A stretch of 64,000 bases of DNA, from the NCBI RefSeq assembly GCF_963082655.1, contig NC_081554.1, positions 58,197,756 through 58,261,755 on the forward strand, read 5' to 3'. The DNA comes from Stomoxys calcitrans. Its lineage: Eukaryota > Arthropoda > Insecta > Diptera > Muscidae. The notes under the pieces were generated by a model. The model saw only the letters and a list, made by a program, of their open reading frames with translations. It was not told where the DNA came from and searched no databases. Positions 20,883 through 33,839 of the stretch are shown here, in pieces. A program made the position numbers and the translations under genes. Position 1 is the stretch's first letter. Every line of letters starts with the position of its first letter.

Positions 20883-23800
20883 ACTAAAACTACTCCAGGG
20901 TAGAGTTCTAAAACTACCTTCTTCCAAAAAATGGGGTACTAAAACTGCGCTTTTTCCAAGAAAGGAATTATAAAACTACCATTTTTTCGAGGCAAGTATT
21001 CTAAATCATCCTTTCCCCAAGGCAAGTGTACTAAAACTTTCCTATTTCCCAAGGAACCAATTCTAAAGCTTAGTTTTCCTAAGGAAAGGCAATGAAACTC
21101 ACCTTTCATCAAAGAAAAGTTAAGAAAACTAGCCTTTCCCCCCAGAAAAGAGTACTAAAACAACCATCTCCCTAAGGAAAGATTACTAAAATAACCATTT
21201 CTTCAAAGGAAACGGTACTAAAACTAAACCTTTTCCCGTGGAAACGGTAATAAAACTACCCTTTCCGCAAGGGAAGGACAATAAAACTAAACCCAAGGCA
21301 AGGATACTGCAATTAACCTTTCCCCAGCGAAAGGGTACTTAAATTACACTTTTCCTAGGGAAAGGTTATTAAAACTACCTCTTTTCCAAGAGAGGGGTAA
21401 TAAACCTACCCTTTCGGTACGGAAAGCGTACTACTACTACTACCCTTCCATAAGGAAAAAGTATTGAAAATACCCCTTTCCAAGGAAATGGTACTTAAAC
21501 TACACTTATCGCCAAAGAAAGGGTACTTTTTCAAGGAAAGGGTGCTCAAGTTACCCTTCATCAAAGAAAGAGTACTAAAGTTACACTTTTCGAAAGAAAA
21601 TTTACTTAAACAACCCTCTTCCCCAAGGAAAGGAGAGAAAAATTAAAATTTTCCCAAGGAAAGGGTATTACAACTACCCTTTCCCCGAAGAAAGGGTAGA
21701 TTTATTACCCTTTTTTCGGGTAACAAAAAACTACCCTTTCCCTACGGAAAGGGTATTAAACTACCCTCTACCCAATGAAAGGGTATGAAGCCACCCTTTC
21801 ACTAAGGAAAGGGTATGAAACTACCCTTTCCCTAAGGAACGGGTACTAAAACTACCATTTCCCAAAGGAAGGATACTAAAAATACCGTTTCCCAAAAGAA
21901 ATGGTACCAAAACTACCCATTCCCAAAGAAAAGGCTACTAAAACTACCCTTTCCCAAAGGAAGGTGTACTAAAACTATCCGTTCTCAAAGTAAAGAGTAT
22001 TAAAACTACCCTTTCCCAAAGGAAGGGCTACTAAAACTATCCTCTCTCTAGAAAGAAGTACTAAACCTACCCTTCCCAAAGAAAGGGGTACTAAAACTAC
22101 TCTTTCCCAAAGGAAAGGGTACTTCAACTATCTGTTCCCAAAGTAAAGGGTACAAAAACTACCTTTTCCACAAGAAAGTGGTGCTAAAGCTATCCGATCC
22201 CACGGGAAGGGGTACTAAAACTACCCTCTCCCAAAGGAAGGGGTACCTATCCGTTCCCAAAGTATAGGCTACTTAAACTTCCCTTTCCCAACGGAAGGGG
22301 TACTAAAACAATCCGTTTTCAAAGTAAAGGGTACCAAAACTATCCTTTCCCAAAGGAAAAGGTACTAAAACTAATCTGTCTCTAAGAAGAGGGTACCAAA
22401 ATTACTAAAACTGTCTCTTTCCCACGAAAAGGATACTAAAACTACCCTTTCCCAACGGAAAGGGTACTAAAACTATCCTCCCTCAAAGGAAAGGTTGGTA
22501 ATACTACACTTTCCCAACGGAAAGGGTACAAAAACTACACTTTCACAAAGGAAAGGGTACTAAACTATCCTCCCTCAAAGGAAAGGATAGTGATACTACA
22601 CTTTCCTAACGGAAAGGGTACTAAAACTACCCTTTCCCAACGGAAAAGGTATTAAAACTCCCCTTTCCCAAAGGAAAGGGTACTAAAACTACCCTTTCCC
22701 AAAGGAAAGGGTACTAAACTACACTTTCCCAAAGGAAAGGGTACTAAAACAACCCTTTCCAATGAAAAGTGTACTAAAACTACCCTTTCCCAAAGGAAAG
22801 GGTACTAAAACTAGACTTTTCCTAAAAAAGGGTACCAAAACTACCCTTTCCCTAAGCAAAGGGTACTTAAATTACCCTTTCCCAAAGGAAATAGTACTAA
22901 AATTACGCTTTAACAAAGAAAAGGGTACTAAAATGCCATTTCCCAAAGGAAGCGGTACTAAAACTAACCTTTCTCAAAAGAAAGGGTACCAAAAATACAA
23001 ATTCTCAAACGGAAAGGGTACAAAAACTACCCTTTCCAAAAAGAAAGGGTACTAAAACTACACATTCCCAAAGGAAAGGGTACTGAAACTACACTTTCCC
23101 AAAGGAAAGGGTACTAAAACTACCCTTTCCTTAAGAAAAGGGTACTTAAATTACCCTTTCCCAAAAGAAATAGTGTTAAATTACCCTTTTACAAAGAAAA
23201 GGGTGCTAAAACTACCATTTCCCAAAATAAGGAGTACAAAAACCCTTTCCCTTTAGTACCCTTTCCCAAAGGAAAAGGTACTAAAACTACTCTTTCCTAA
23301 TGGAAAGAGTACTAAAATTAGCCTTTCCTAATGGAAAGAGTGCTAAAACTACCCTTTCCAAAGGAAAAGAGTACTAAAACTACACTTCCCAAAGAAAAGG
23401 GTACTAAAACTACCCCTTCCCAACGTAAAGGGTACTAAAGCTACCCTTTCCCAACGGAACGGGTACTAAAACTACCCCTTCCCAACGTAAAGGGTACTAA
23501 AGCTACCTTTTCTCAACGGAAAGGGTACTAAAACTACCCTTTCCCAAAGGAAAAGGCTCTAAAACTACCATTTCCCAATGTAAAGAGTACTAAAACTAAC
23601 CTTTCCCAACGGAAAGAATACTAAAACTTCCCTTATCAAAGAAAAAAGTACTAAAACTACCCTTTCTTCACGGAGAATGTATTAAAGCTACCCTTTCCCA
23701 AAGAAAAAAGTACTAAAACTACCCCTTCCCAACGTAAAGGCTACTAAATCTACCCTTCCCAAAGAAAAGGGTACCAAAACTACAATTTCCCAAAGGAAAA

Positions 23801-25605
23801 GGTATTAAAACTACCCTTTTCCTAAGCAAAGGGTACTTAAATTACCCTTTCCCAAAAGAAATAGTACTAAAATTACCCTTTAACAAAGGAAAGGGTGCTA
23901 AAAATAACCTTTCCCAAAAGAAGGAGTACAAAATCTACCCATTCCCAAAGGAAAGGGTACTAAAAGTACCATTTCCCCAAGAAAACGGTACTGAAACTAA
24001 CCTTTCTCAAAGGAAAGGGTACTAAAACTACGCTTCCTATAGGAAAGGGTAACAAAACTACCATTTCCCAAACTGAAAAGATACTAAAATTGCCTTTCCC
24101 AAAAGAAAGGGTACCAAAACTCCCAATGTCCAAACAGAAAGGGTACTAGAACTACCCTTTCCCAAAAGAAAGGGTACTACAACTATCTGTTCCCAAAGTA
24201 AAGGGTACTAAAACTACCCATTTCCAAAGGAAAGCGTACTAAAACTAATCTTTCACTAAGAAAAAGTTTCCAAAACTATTAAAACTATCATTTCGCCAAG
24301 AAAAGGGTACTAAAACTACCCTTTTTCATAGGAAGGGGTGCTAAAACTATCAGTTCCCAAAATAAAGGGTACCTAAGGTACCCTTTCCCAAAGAAAATGG
24401 TGCAAAAACTACCCTCTCCCAAAGAATAGGGTACTAAAACTACACTTCCCAAAGGAAATGGTACAAAAACTACTTTTTCCCAAGGAAAAGGGTACTAAAA
24501 CTACGCTTCCTAAAGGAAAGGGTACCAAAACTACCATTTCCCAAACGGAAAGGGTACTAAAACTACCCTTTCCCAAAAGAAAGGGTACTAAAACTACTTT
24601 TTGCCAAAGGAAAGGGTATTAAAACTACCCTTTCCAAAGGAAGGGTACTAAAATTACCCGCTCCCAAAGGAAAGGGTACTAAGATTACCTTTTCCCAAAG
24701 GAAAAGGTACTAAAACTTTCCCTTCCTAAAGGGATGGGTACTTAAAACTATCCTTTCACAAAGGAAGGATTACTGGAACTAATCGCTCCTAAAGGAAGGA
24801 CTCAAAACTACACTTTCCCAAAGAAAAGTGTACTAAAAATACCCCTTCCCAACGGAAGGGGTACTAGTACTATCCGTTCTCAAAGTAAAGGGTACTAAAA
24901 CTACACTTTCCCAAAGGAAAGGCTACTAAAACTACCCATTTCCAACGGAAAGGATACTAAAACTAATCTTTACATAGGAAAAGGGTGCTAAAACTACCAT
25001 TTCCCAAAGGAAAGGTTATAAAACGACCCCCTCCTAAAGGGATGGGTACTTAAAACTACCCGTTCCCAAAGGAAAGGGTAATCAAACTACCATTTCCCAA
25101 AAGAAAGGGTACTAAAACTACCCTTTCCCAACAGAAAAGGTAATAAAACTAATCCCCAAGGAAGGCTTACTAAAACTCTCCGTTCTCAAAGTAAAATGTA
25201 CTAAAACTATCCTTTCCTAAAGGAAAGGGTACTAAACTACCCTTTTCCAAAGGAAATGGTACTAGAACTACCCTTTACCAAAGGAAGCAGTAATAAAGCT
25301 ACCCTCTCCCAAAGGAAAGGGTACTAAAACTACCCTTTTCCAAAGGAAAGGGTACTAAAAATACCCTTAAGGAAGGGATACTAAAACTACCTGTTCCCAA
25401 AGGAAAGCGTAATAAAACTACCCTTTCCCCATAGAAAGTATACAAAAATTACCCTTTCCCCATGGAAAGTGTACAAAAATTACCCCTTCCCAAAGGAAAA
25501 GGTACTAAAACTACCCTTTCCCCAAGGAAACGTTACTAAAACTACTCTATCCCCAAGGAACGATTACTAAATTTACCAATTTTCATTTGAAAGGTTCCCT
25601 TTCCC

Positions 25606-26814
25606 TGCAAATAGGTGCTTTTAAATCGACCTTACTCAACAAAATTTGTCATCATTAGCAACCCCACAATTTGTTTACGCGGTAAGAGCATATGCATTGC
25701 AGCAACCAGCAACGACAACATACCCAACAACAGCAACGTTAATGATGGTGATGATGATGATGATGATGACAACGCGTCATGGCAATGTCTTAAATTTTTA
25801 TTAAACGCGCGCAATTGGAAATGCCTCATAAACTATGAATTGTGTGCATTGTATTTGGCAAAAAGTTATTTGCATGCCATCTATTTAGCCAACCATTGAG
25901 GCGAACCGGAATAAATGACGGCTAGCGAGCCTGGTTTAGACATACATATTGGCCCCCAGACCCATGAAAACCGTCCTACCCTGCCTCACACCCCACACAT
26001 GTTCTCCCATGATGTCCATCCATGAATATGGTGGAAGAAGAGAATTCAATTAAAATTCACTTACAGCAAAGCCTATAAATAGAAGGAAATTTTAGAAAGA
26101 AAAAAAAAATTCACCAAGGATATAACATTTAAGCTGTCGCCATTCATTTACTACTACCACACCCCATAAAAATCCCTAGCAACACAAGGGGAATACTCTA
26201 AATCTACGTATCTACAACTCTCTCGACTCATTGGCAATTCATTTGGCAAAAATGCATAACATTCTGGACATGAACAGCTGTTAAAAGTACTAAATACGAT
26301 GATAAATTGCTGTCTAAATATAGCATTTCAATTCAATTCAACAAATAAATGCAAATTCCACCGCCAAGTGCTGGCAGAGGCCAACATGACGATTTTAGTG
26401 AGGTATTGCCATGCTGCCTTGTGGGATGTCTATTTTTGGCCATCAAAAACAACATTCAGGGAAGCAGCGAACCATGTTTCTATGTTTTCCATTCATTTGA
26501 GAGACATTTACAAGATTTGGAAAACATGGAAAGGACTGCGTTCAAACTTTCTGATGTTGCGGGGCATTACTTGTAGTCAATCGCTAGCAATGCAGTGTCA
26601 CATTGGTATTTGTTTTTGTCACATTAGGGAAATTTTGAGATTTGGTATACAGGTTCGGTTTCTTTTTCTTTTTTGGTAGCTTAGTTTTGACACTTACCAA
26701 TAACTATGATAAATAAGTGGCTATGAGGGCCATTCTTACCTGGAAGGAGAAAAAAAGACAACAATTAGGGTGAGTAATAAATTTTGACAACGAAATTAGT
26801 TTTTTAAAAAATGA
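25606..26814. other. Non-repetitive island, no gene supported
   Basis: A GAT trinucleotide run lies at about 25743-25769. The longest open frame outside repeats and homopolymer tracts is here (126 codons, 26299-26679, plus strand). It has no recognisable domain and its composition is not clearly coding, so it is not called. The rest is AT-rich. Confidence 0.55.
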
Positions 26815-26960
26815 GTACTTTCCCTCTAAAAAAATGAATGTAAAACCCGATTTATAGAGAATTTCTTTTTTGAAATTTTGTCTTTAGAGAAATTGTCTAT
26901 GGAATTTTTTCTTTGAAACTATTTCTTACATTTTTTTAAGAGAAAATGTCTCATAATTAT
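26815..26960 (-). repeat. Degenerate satellite C-like stretch
   Basis: Repeated GAAATTTTGTCTTTAGAGAA-like words are the reverse complement of the satellite C monomer at 53.1-54.2 kb. It directly precedes satellite A block 3. Confidence 0.5.
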
Positions 26961-26974
26961 GTTTTCAGAATTTT

Positions 26975-27261
26975 TAAAGGGTACTAAAAATTACCCCGTT
27001 CCCTAAATAAATGGTATTCAAGGGAAAGGGCGCTAAATCCTACCTATATGCCAAAGATAGGGCACTAAACATACCTACATCCCAAAGAAAGGGTACTAAA
27101 CCTATCATTATCCCAAGGAAAGGGTACTCAATCTACGGCTGTCCAATGGAAAGGGTACTAAAAATACCCTTATCCCAAGGAAAGGATACTAAACCTACTC
27201 TTATGTTAAGGAATGGGTGCCAAACCTACCCTTATCCCAACGAAAGGGTACTAAAACCGTT
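26975..27261 (+). repeat. Satellite A, block 3a (plus orientation)
   Basis: About nine 31-bp units such as AAAGGGTACTAAAAATACCC and TTATCCCAAGG, in the same orientation as blocks 1 and 2. It ends at ACTAAAACCGTTTC, where the orientation flips. Confidence 0.85.
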
Positions 27262-30200
27262 TCAAAGAGGGTAGTTTTAATACGCTTTTCTTGGAAAAGG
27301 GTAGTTTTAGTAACCTTTTTTTGGGAAAAGGGTAGTTTTAAAACTCTTTTCTTGGGAAATGGTAGTTTTAGTACCATTTTCTTGGGAAAAGGGTATTTTT
27401 AGTACACCTTTCTTGGTCAAAGGGTAGCATTAGTAAAGTTTTCTTGGGTAAGGGCTTGTTTTAGTTTTTGTACCCTTTCCTTGCTTAAGGGGTAGTATAA
27501 GTACCCATTCATTGGCATAAAACATAGTTTTAGCAGCCATTTCTTAGGGAAAAGCTTGTTTTAGTACCCCTTTGGGGGGAAAGGTTAGTTTTAGTACCGT
27601 TTTCTTGAATAGAATATCCCTTCCCGAGGAAAGGATAGTTTAAGTACCCTTTTCTTTGAGAAAGGGTAGTTTTAGTATCATTTTCTTGAGGAAAGAATAG
27701 GTTTTCCCTTCCAGGTTTCCAGTTTTCTTTCCCTGCGGAAAGGGTAGTTTAAGTACCCTTTTCGGGTATAAATAGTAGTTTTAGTACCCTTTTCCTGGGG
27801 AATGGGTAGTTTTAGTGCCCTCTCCTTGGGAAAAGGGTAGTCTTAGTACCCTTTTCTTGGGAGAAGGATACCTATTGTACCCTTTTCGTAGGGAAAGTGT
27901 AGTTTTAGCACCCTTTGTAAGGGGAAAGAATCATTTTAGTACCTTTTTCTAGGTAAAGGGTAGTTTTAGTACACTTCTCTAGGGAACAGGTAGTTTTAGT
28001 CCTCTTTTCTAAATGAAAGGGTAGTTTTAGTACTCTTTTCTTTGAGAAAATTTAGTTTTAGTACCCTTTCCTAGGGAAAAGGTGGGTTTAAGAACCTTTT
28101 TTTTTGGAAAAATGGTAGTTTAAGTATCCTTTTTTTGAGGAAAGACTTGTTTTAGTACCCTTTCCTTGGGAAAATCGTAATTTTAAAATTCTTGCTTTGG
28201 GGAAACGATTCTAACCCTATTTCCTTGGGAAAAGATTAGGTTTAGTATTCTTTCCTTGTTGAGAGGATTGATTTAGTACCCTATTCATGGGTAAAAGTTG
28301 GTTTTTATACCCTTACCTTGCGTAATGGTTAGTTTTAGTACTCTATCCTTGGCAAAAAAAAAACGTAGTTTTAGTACCTTTTTCGTGGGGAAAGGCTAGT
28401 TTTAGTAACCTTTCTTGGGGAAAGGGTAATTTGTTTACCTTTTGCTTGGGAAAAGGGTAGTTGTAGTGCAATCTCCTGCGGAAAGGATAGTTTTAGTACA
28501 CATTTTTTTGGGAATAGGGTAGTTTTAGTACCCTTTTCTTTGGGGAAAATGTACTTTTAGTACCCTTTTCTTGGAAAAGGGGAGTTTTAGTACACTTTTC
28601 TTAGGAAAAGGGCAGTTTTTTCAGTTTTTCTAGGTAAAGGGTCGTTTTAGTACACTTCTCTAGTGAACAGGTAGTTTTAGTCCTCTTTTCTAAATGAAAG
28701 GATAGTTTAAGTACCCTTTTCTTTGGGAAAATTTAGTTTTAGTACCCTTTTCTAGGGAAAAGGGTGGTTTTAGAACCTTTTTTTTTTGGAAAAATGGTAG
28801 TTTAAGTACCCTTTTTTTGGGGAAAGACTTGTTTTAGTACCCTTTCCTTGGGAAAATCGTAATTTTAAAATTCTTGCTTTGGGGAAACGATTCTAACCCG
28901 AAGGGTAGTTGTAGTGCAATCTCCTGCGGAAAGGATAGTTTTAGTACACATTTTTTTGGGAATAGGGTAGTTTTAGTACCCTTTTCTTTGGGGAAAAGGT
29001 ACTTTTAGTACCCTTTTCTTGGAAAAGGGGAGTTTTAGTACACTTTTCTTAGGAAAAGGGCAGTTTTAGTACCCTTTTCTTAAGGAAGGTAAGTTTTTGT
29101 CTATTTTTTTGTTGGGGAAAGTGTAGTTGTAGTATATCTTGGGGAAAGGGTATATTTTGTACCCTTTCTTGGGAAAAGTGTAGTTTTAGTATCCTTTGCT
29201 AAGGGAAAGGGTAGATTTAGTACCCTTCTCTTGGGGAAAGGGTAGTTTTAGTACCCTTTTCCTGGGGAAAGGGTAGTTTTTCACTCTTTTTGGGGAAAGG
29301 GTAAATTTAGTATGCTTTTCTTGGGGAAAGGGTAGATTTAGTACCCTTTTCTTGGGGAAAGTGTTGTTTTAGTACCGTTAACTGAGGGAAAAGGTAGTAT
29401 AAGACCCCTTTTCCTGGGGAAAGGGTAATTTTTGTACCCCTTTTTTGGGGAAAGGTTAGTTTTGGTACCCTTCTCTTTGGAAAAGGGTAGTTTTAGTACC
29501 CTTTTAATGGGGAAAGGGTAGTTTTTTTTTGGGGAAAGGGTAGCTTTTGTACTCTTTTCCTGGGGAAAGGGTAGATTTAGTACCATTTTCTTGGGGAAAG
29601 TGTAGCTTTAGTACCTTATGCTAAGGGAAAGGGTAGTTTTTTATTGAGGAGAGGGTAGATTTAGTACCCTTTTCTTGGGGAAAGGGTATATTTTGTACCC
29701 TTTCTTGGAAAAAGTGTAGTTTTAGTACCCCTTTGCTGAAGGAAAGGGTAGTTTTGGTACCCTTTTCTTTGGAAAAGGGTAGTTTTAGTACCCTTTTAAT
29801 TGGGAAAGGGTGGTTTTTTACCCTTTTTTGGGGAAAGGATAAATTTAGTATGCTGTTCTTGGGGAAAGGGTAGATTTAGTACCCTTTTCTTGGGGAAAGT
29901 GTTGTTTTAGTACCGTTTACTAAGGAAAAGGGTAGTTTTAGAACTCTTTTCCTGGGGAAAGTGTTGTTTTAGTACCGTTTACTAAGGAAAAGGGTAGTTT
30001 TAGAACTCTTTTCCTGGGGAAAGGGTAATTTTTGTACCCTTTTTTGGAAAAAGGGTAGTTATAGTACTTTTTTCCTGGGGAAAGGGTAGATTTAGTACTA
30101 TTTTCTTGGGGAAAGTGTAGTTTTAGTACCTTATGCTAAGGGAAAGGGTAGTTTTTTACCCTTTTTTGGGAAAAGGGTAGTTTTAGTACCCTTTTCTTGG

Positions 30201-31090
30201 GGAGAGGTTAGATTTAGTACCCTTTTCTTGGAGAGAGGGTAGATTTAGTACCCTTTTCTTGGAGAAAGGGTAGTTTTAGAACCCTTTGCTAAGGAAAGGG
30301 GTAGTTTTAGTACCCTTTTCTTGGGGAAATGGTAGTTGCAGCACCCTTTTTATGGGGAAAGGGTGGTTTTAGTAACCTTTTTTTGGGTAAAGGGCTGTTT
30401 TAGTACCCTTTGCTAAGGAAAAGCGTACTTTTAGTAACCTTTTCTTGGAGAAAGTGTAGTTTTAGTACCCTTTACCTGGGGAAAGGGTAGATTTTGTACC
30501 CTTTGCTAAGGGAGAGGGTAGTTTTAGTACCCTTTTCTTGAGAAAAGGGTAGATTAAGTACCCTATTTTCCAAGTGAAGTTGTAGTACATTTTTCCTGGG
30601 GAAAGGGTAGTTTTTGTACCCTTTTCTTGGGGAATGGGTAGATTTAGTACCCTTTTCTAGGAGAAAGGGTAGTTTTAGTACCCTTTGCTAAGGGAAAGGG
30701 TAGTTTTAGCATCCTTTTCTTGGGGAGAGGATAGTTTTTGTACCCTTTTTTGGAGAAATGGTAGTTTCAATAACCTTTTCTTAGGGAAAGTGTAGTTTTA
30801 GTACCCTTTTCTAAGGGAAAGGTTAATTCTAGAACACTTTCCTTGGGAAAAGGGCAGTTTTGGTAACCCTTTATTTGGGGAAAGCGTAGTTTTATAACCT
30901 TTTTTTTTGGGAAATACTTGTGTTAGTACCCTTTCTTTGGGGAAAGCGTAGTTTTAGTATCCTTGCCTTAGTATTAAGGTAGGTTAAGCGTAGTTTCCTT
31001 GGGGAAATGGTTGTTTTAGTACTCTCTCCTTGGGGAAAGGTTTATTCAAATATGCTTTTCTAGTGTTTTAATACCCTTTCTTTGGTTTGT
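27262..31090 (-). repeat. Satellite A, block 3b (inverted orientation)
   Basis: About 120 copies of the 31-bp monomer in reverse complement, typified by GGGTAGTTTTAGTACCC then TTTTCTTGGGGAAA. The linker now reads TAGTTTTAGTA. The subtype is TTGGGGAAAGG, distinct from blocks 1 and 2. Duplicated multi-monomer segments occur at 28.09-28.55 and 28.77-29.0 kb. Confidence 0.92.
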
Positions 31091-33430
31091 TTAAGATGCA
31101 GTTATGTCTGCTTTCCAAATTTTCAGCAGACAAAACTTTTGCTTCAGCAAACAAATTTCGTTTTGTGTACTTTTCCAGTAGTAGATGCGGCCATCGAACG
31201 TGGTACACCTGACTGATGATGATGATGGGTATATTCGTTCGCTACATGCTACACAAAACCATGGCCAGTTGTAAATCTCTATTACGGCTTGGATTACTAG
31301 GACTCGGAAACTCCATCTTCGAAACCGAAAATTTTAATACTGACACTTGTGTGTGGAAGTTGGGTTGCAATTGCTGAGCAGCGTCTGGGGAGGTTCCTGC
31401 TGCCAATCGTATTAGAAATAACTAGCTAGATGTTAAATGCCATGCCATGTTTTATCTAACCCTAAGAAAAGGTTGTTATCTTTTGCAAAATCTGTTGTTT
31501 TAGCAAACATTTTTGCTATTTTGATAACAAATACGTTTGCTGCATGCTGCACTAATACATGGCTTAGGGTAGATGTCTATTCCGGCTCGGGCTACAAAGA
31601 CTCGGAACAGGCCAGGCGGAGATTCCAGCTGCGAAACAGGAAAATTTAATACTGATACTTGCTAGGAAGTGTAAAAGGGGGGTAGCGATTCCTGAGCAGC
31701 CTCTGAGAAGGCTGGATCGTTCCGTTACATAACACCAATCGCTTTAGCTAGATGTTAAATTCCATCCCACGTTTTATCTAACCCTTAGATAAGGTTTTCA
31801 AGTTTTGCAGCATCTTTTCTCGTCACAACTTCTGGCTGTTAACCGGTGTTGTTTTTAAATCCTGCGCATCCAAAGTTAGCATAATGTTTCAACTTTCTAC
31901 AAACCATTTTTAAATCCACAATGCTCTATGGGCCATCATTCAACTCATTTGTTTCTCTTACGTATATGGTTTTTATTTATTTGGTTTGCTCTGATGTGCA
32001 ACTAGGGATTTCTGATCCAGATCTATGATGTTGCCGCTTAACACTTTACCCTCGCTCCCTCGTTGAGGCTCTGACTGGTTGCAAGTCCTTTTTACCCCTG
32101 TGGCTTGATGCTCACAGCACACAATTATAATGGCAACGCTGACGCTCTGCGTTTGTTATTTGTCCCCAAACCCTTGTCTGGTGTCCTCTTTTGAGCTGGC
32201 CTGGACTCTTTGCTGTCCCTTGGATTTGTTTCGCATGCAATGCAATGATGCTGCTACTCCTACTGCCGCTGCTGCTGTGGCTCTGTTCATTATTAATTTG
32301 GCTCCATGTCCTCGTTTTGTTTTTTGCTGTTGCTTGGCGTTCTGTGGCGAGCTCTCTTTGACTGCTGCCTTCTCGTATAGCCTTCCTCCTGTCCTGCCTC
32401 CCTTTCACCCTACGTTTTCTTCTATTCTTTGCCAGTATTATTTTTATAAAGCTGCTATTGTAGTTTTTTTTTTGCGATTTTTTTTTTTGATTTTTTTTTT
32501 ATTTTTCTATGCTGCACCCTACTTTTGGATTTGCTGCATGAGTGTTGTTTTTTTTTTCATTCGCTGCTGCACTCAACTTCTTTTGTTTCATTATTCCCCC
32601 GGTTTTGTTTTATTATTAATATTGTATTTATACTTGTATATACTACAAGTACATGCACACATACATTTATATACAGATTTGCGTTTGTATATAGCGTAGC
32701 ATAGTTTTGTATATATGTCGACTTTCATGTATAATTATGTGTGGCAAAATGAAAGGCCTTGGACCAAGGGGCCTCTTGGGAGCATTAAAGAAGCAAACAT
32801 GGAGGCAAGAGAGGTCCGTCAGATCGAATACCCGCCATTAGTAGATCGCATTGGGAAAGGTCTGAGGAAAGGTGGTGAATGTAAAAATAGAAATCTAACT
32901 GTAAATTCCTATAGCCAAAGGGCCCTTAAGGGGCCTCTCATTCACCCCCTATTTCTATATAAACATGGCAATAGGTAGGTAGGTATATTTGTGCATACTT
33001 CACTTCTGTCTTTTTTTTAAGTTTAGACTTTTTTGCTCCATAGTACTATACGTATAGTATGACATGCTTATATTACGAGCGTATATATATGGACAATGTG
33101 CAATGGTATATTGACACCATTTGGTAGATTGCTATGCAATGTCCCCGATAGGTTTGGCTTAGTGGCTGATATGGTTTACTTTGGTTTGACATGACAAGAG
33201 CTTTAAACGATTTCCTTTTTCCAGACATTTTGCCAACTAAAAGCGGTTGAAGGACATTGAAGGTTGTTTGGGTTAACATGGCCCAAATGGGCTGTGGAGA
33301 GGGAGCGATGCATTTAAATGCAGCTTTCGGAGAAAAGTAAAGGAAAAGATGTAAAGATAATAAAGGAAACAATTTTAAAGAGCTGTCCGAGAGTCTCTAC
33401 ATAGGACATATTTCAAGAAATGTTCCAACT
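31091..33430. other. Mostly non-repetitive DNA with a diverged tandem duplication
   Basis: At 31.13-31.85 kb two and a fraction copies of a roughly 310-325 bp unit can be seen. For example, CTAGATGTTAAATGCCATGC at 31425 and CTAGATGTTAAATTCCATCC at 31749, and AATTTAATACTGAYACTTG twice. At 32.45-32.56 kb there are several T runs, which make a 189-codon open frame (32130-32699) that I do not accept as a gene. A GGTA tetramer run lies near 32976. Nothing else is recognised. Confidence 0.55.
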
Positions 33431-33431
33431 A

Positions 33432-33668
33432 TTGGTTGCCCAAAAAGTAATTGCGGATTTTTCATATAGTCGGCGTTGACAAATTTTTTCACAGCTTGTA
33501 ACTCTGTAATTGCCCTCTTTCTTCTGTCAGTTATCAGCTGTTACTTTTAGCTTGCTTTAGAAAAACAAGTGTAAAAAAAGTATATTTGATTAAAGTTCAT
33601 TCTAAGTTGTATTAAAAATGCATTTACTTTCTTTTAAAAAATCCGCAATTACTTTTTGGGCAACCCAA
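33432..33668 (+). mobile_element. Mariner-type MITE, copy 4
   Basis: This 237-bp element is flanked by TA (33430-33431 and 33669-33670). The left end reads TTGGTTGCCCAAAAAGTAAT (one G fewer than the others), the right end TTTTTGGGCAACCCAA. It has the same orientation as copies 2 and 3. Confidence 0.9.
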
Positions 33669-33839
33669 TAATTACAATGTGGAACAATTTTAGGGTCAAG
33701 TTTTGAAGGGTGGCAAATTCTAAGTCAGCGTGATGGTATAAGGCCAGCAAAACTAAACTTAACTAAAAAAAGTTTAGAGTTTGCAGGCCAAAGCTTTGTT
33801 AGGGGACAAATCAACATCCCCCTCCCTCCCAAGGGATGG

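Larger units (their letters stand above)
20400..25605 (+). repeat. Satellite A, block 2 (CCCAAAGGAAAGG type)
   Basis: About 150 copies of the 31-bp monomer in the form ACTACCCTTTCCCAAAGG, AAAGGGTACTAAA. The dyad TACCCTTTCC..GGAAAGGGTA is longer than in block 1. The linker ACTAAAACTA shows the same orientation as block 1. A SINE lies at 20572-20882. Open frames of 60-97 codons (Lys/Gly/Thr-rich) are satellite translations. Confidence 0.93.

Noticed and set aside
26299..26679. 126-codon plus-strand frame in a non-repetitive island
   Set aside because: It is the longest frame outside repeats and homopolymer tracts, but the length is expected by chance in 64 kb, composition is not clearly coding, and no domain is recognised. 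Transcript evidence would be needed.
32130..32699. 189-codon plus-strand frame, hydrophobic
   Set aside because: Phe/Leu/Cys richness comes from T runs near 32.46-32.56 kb. There is no start context, domain or homology I can name.
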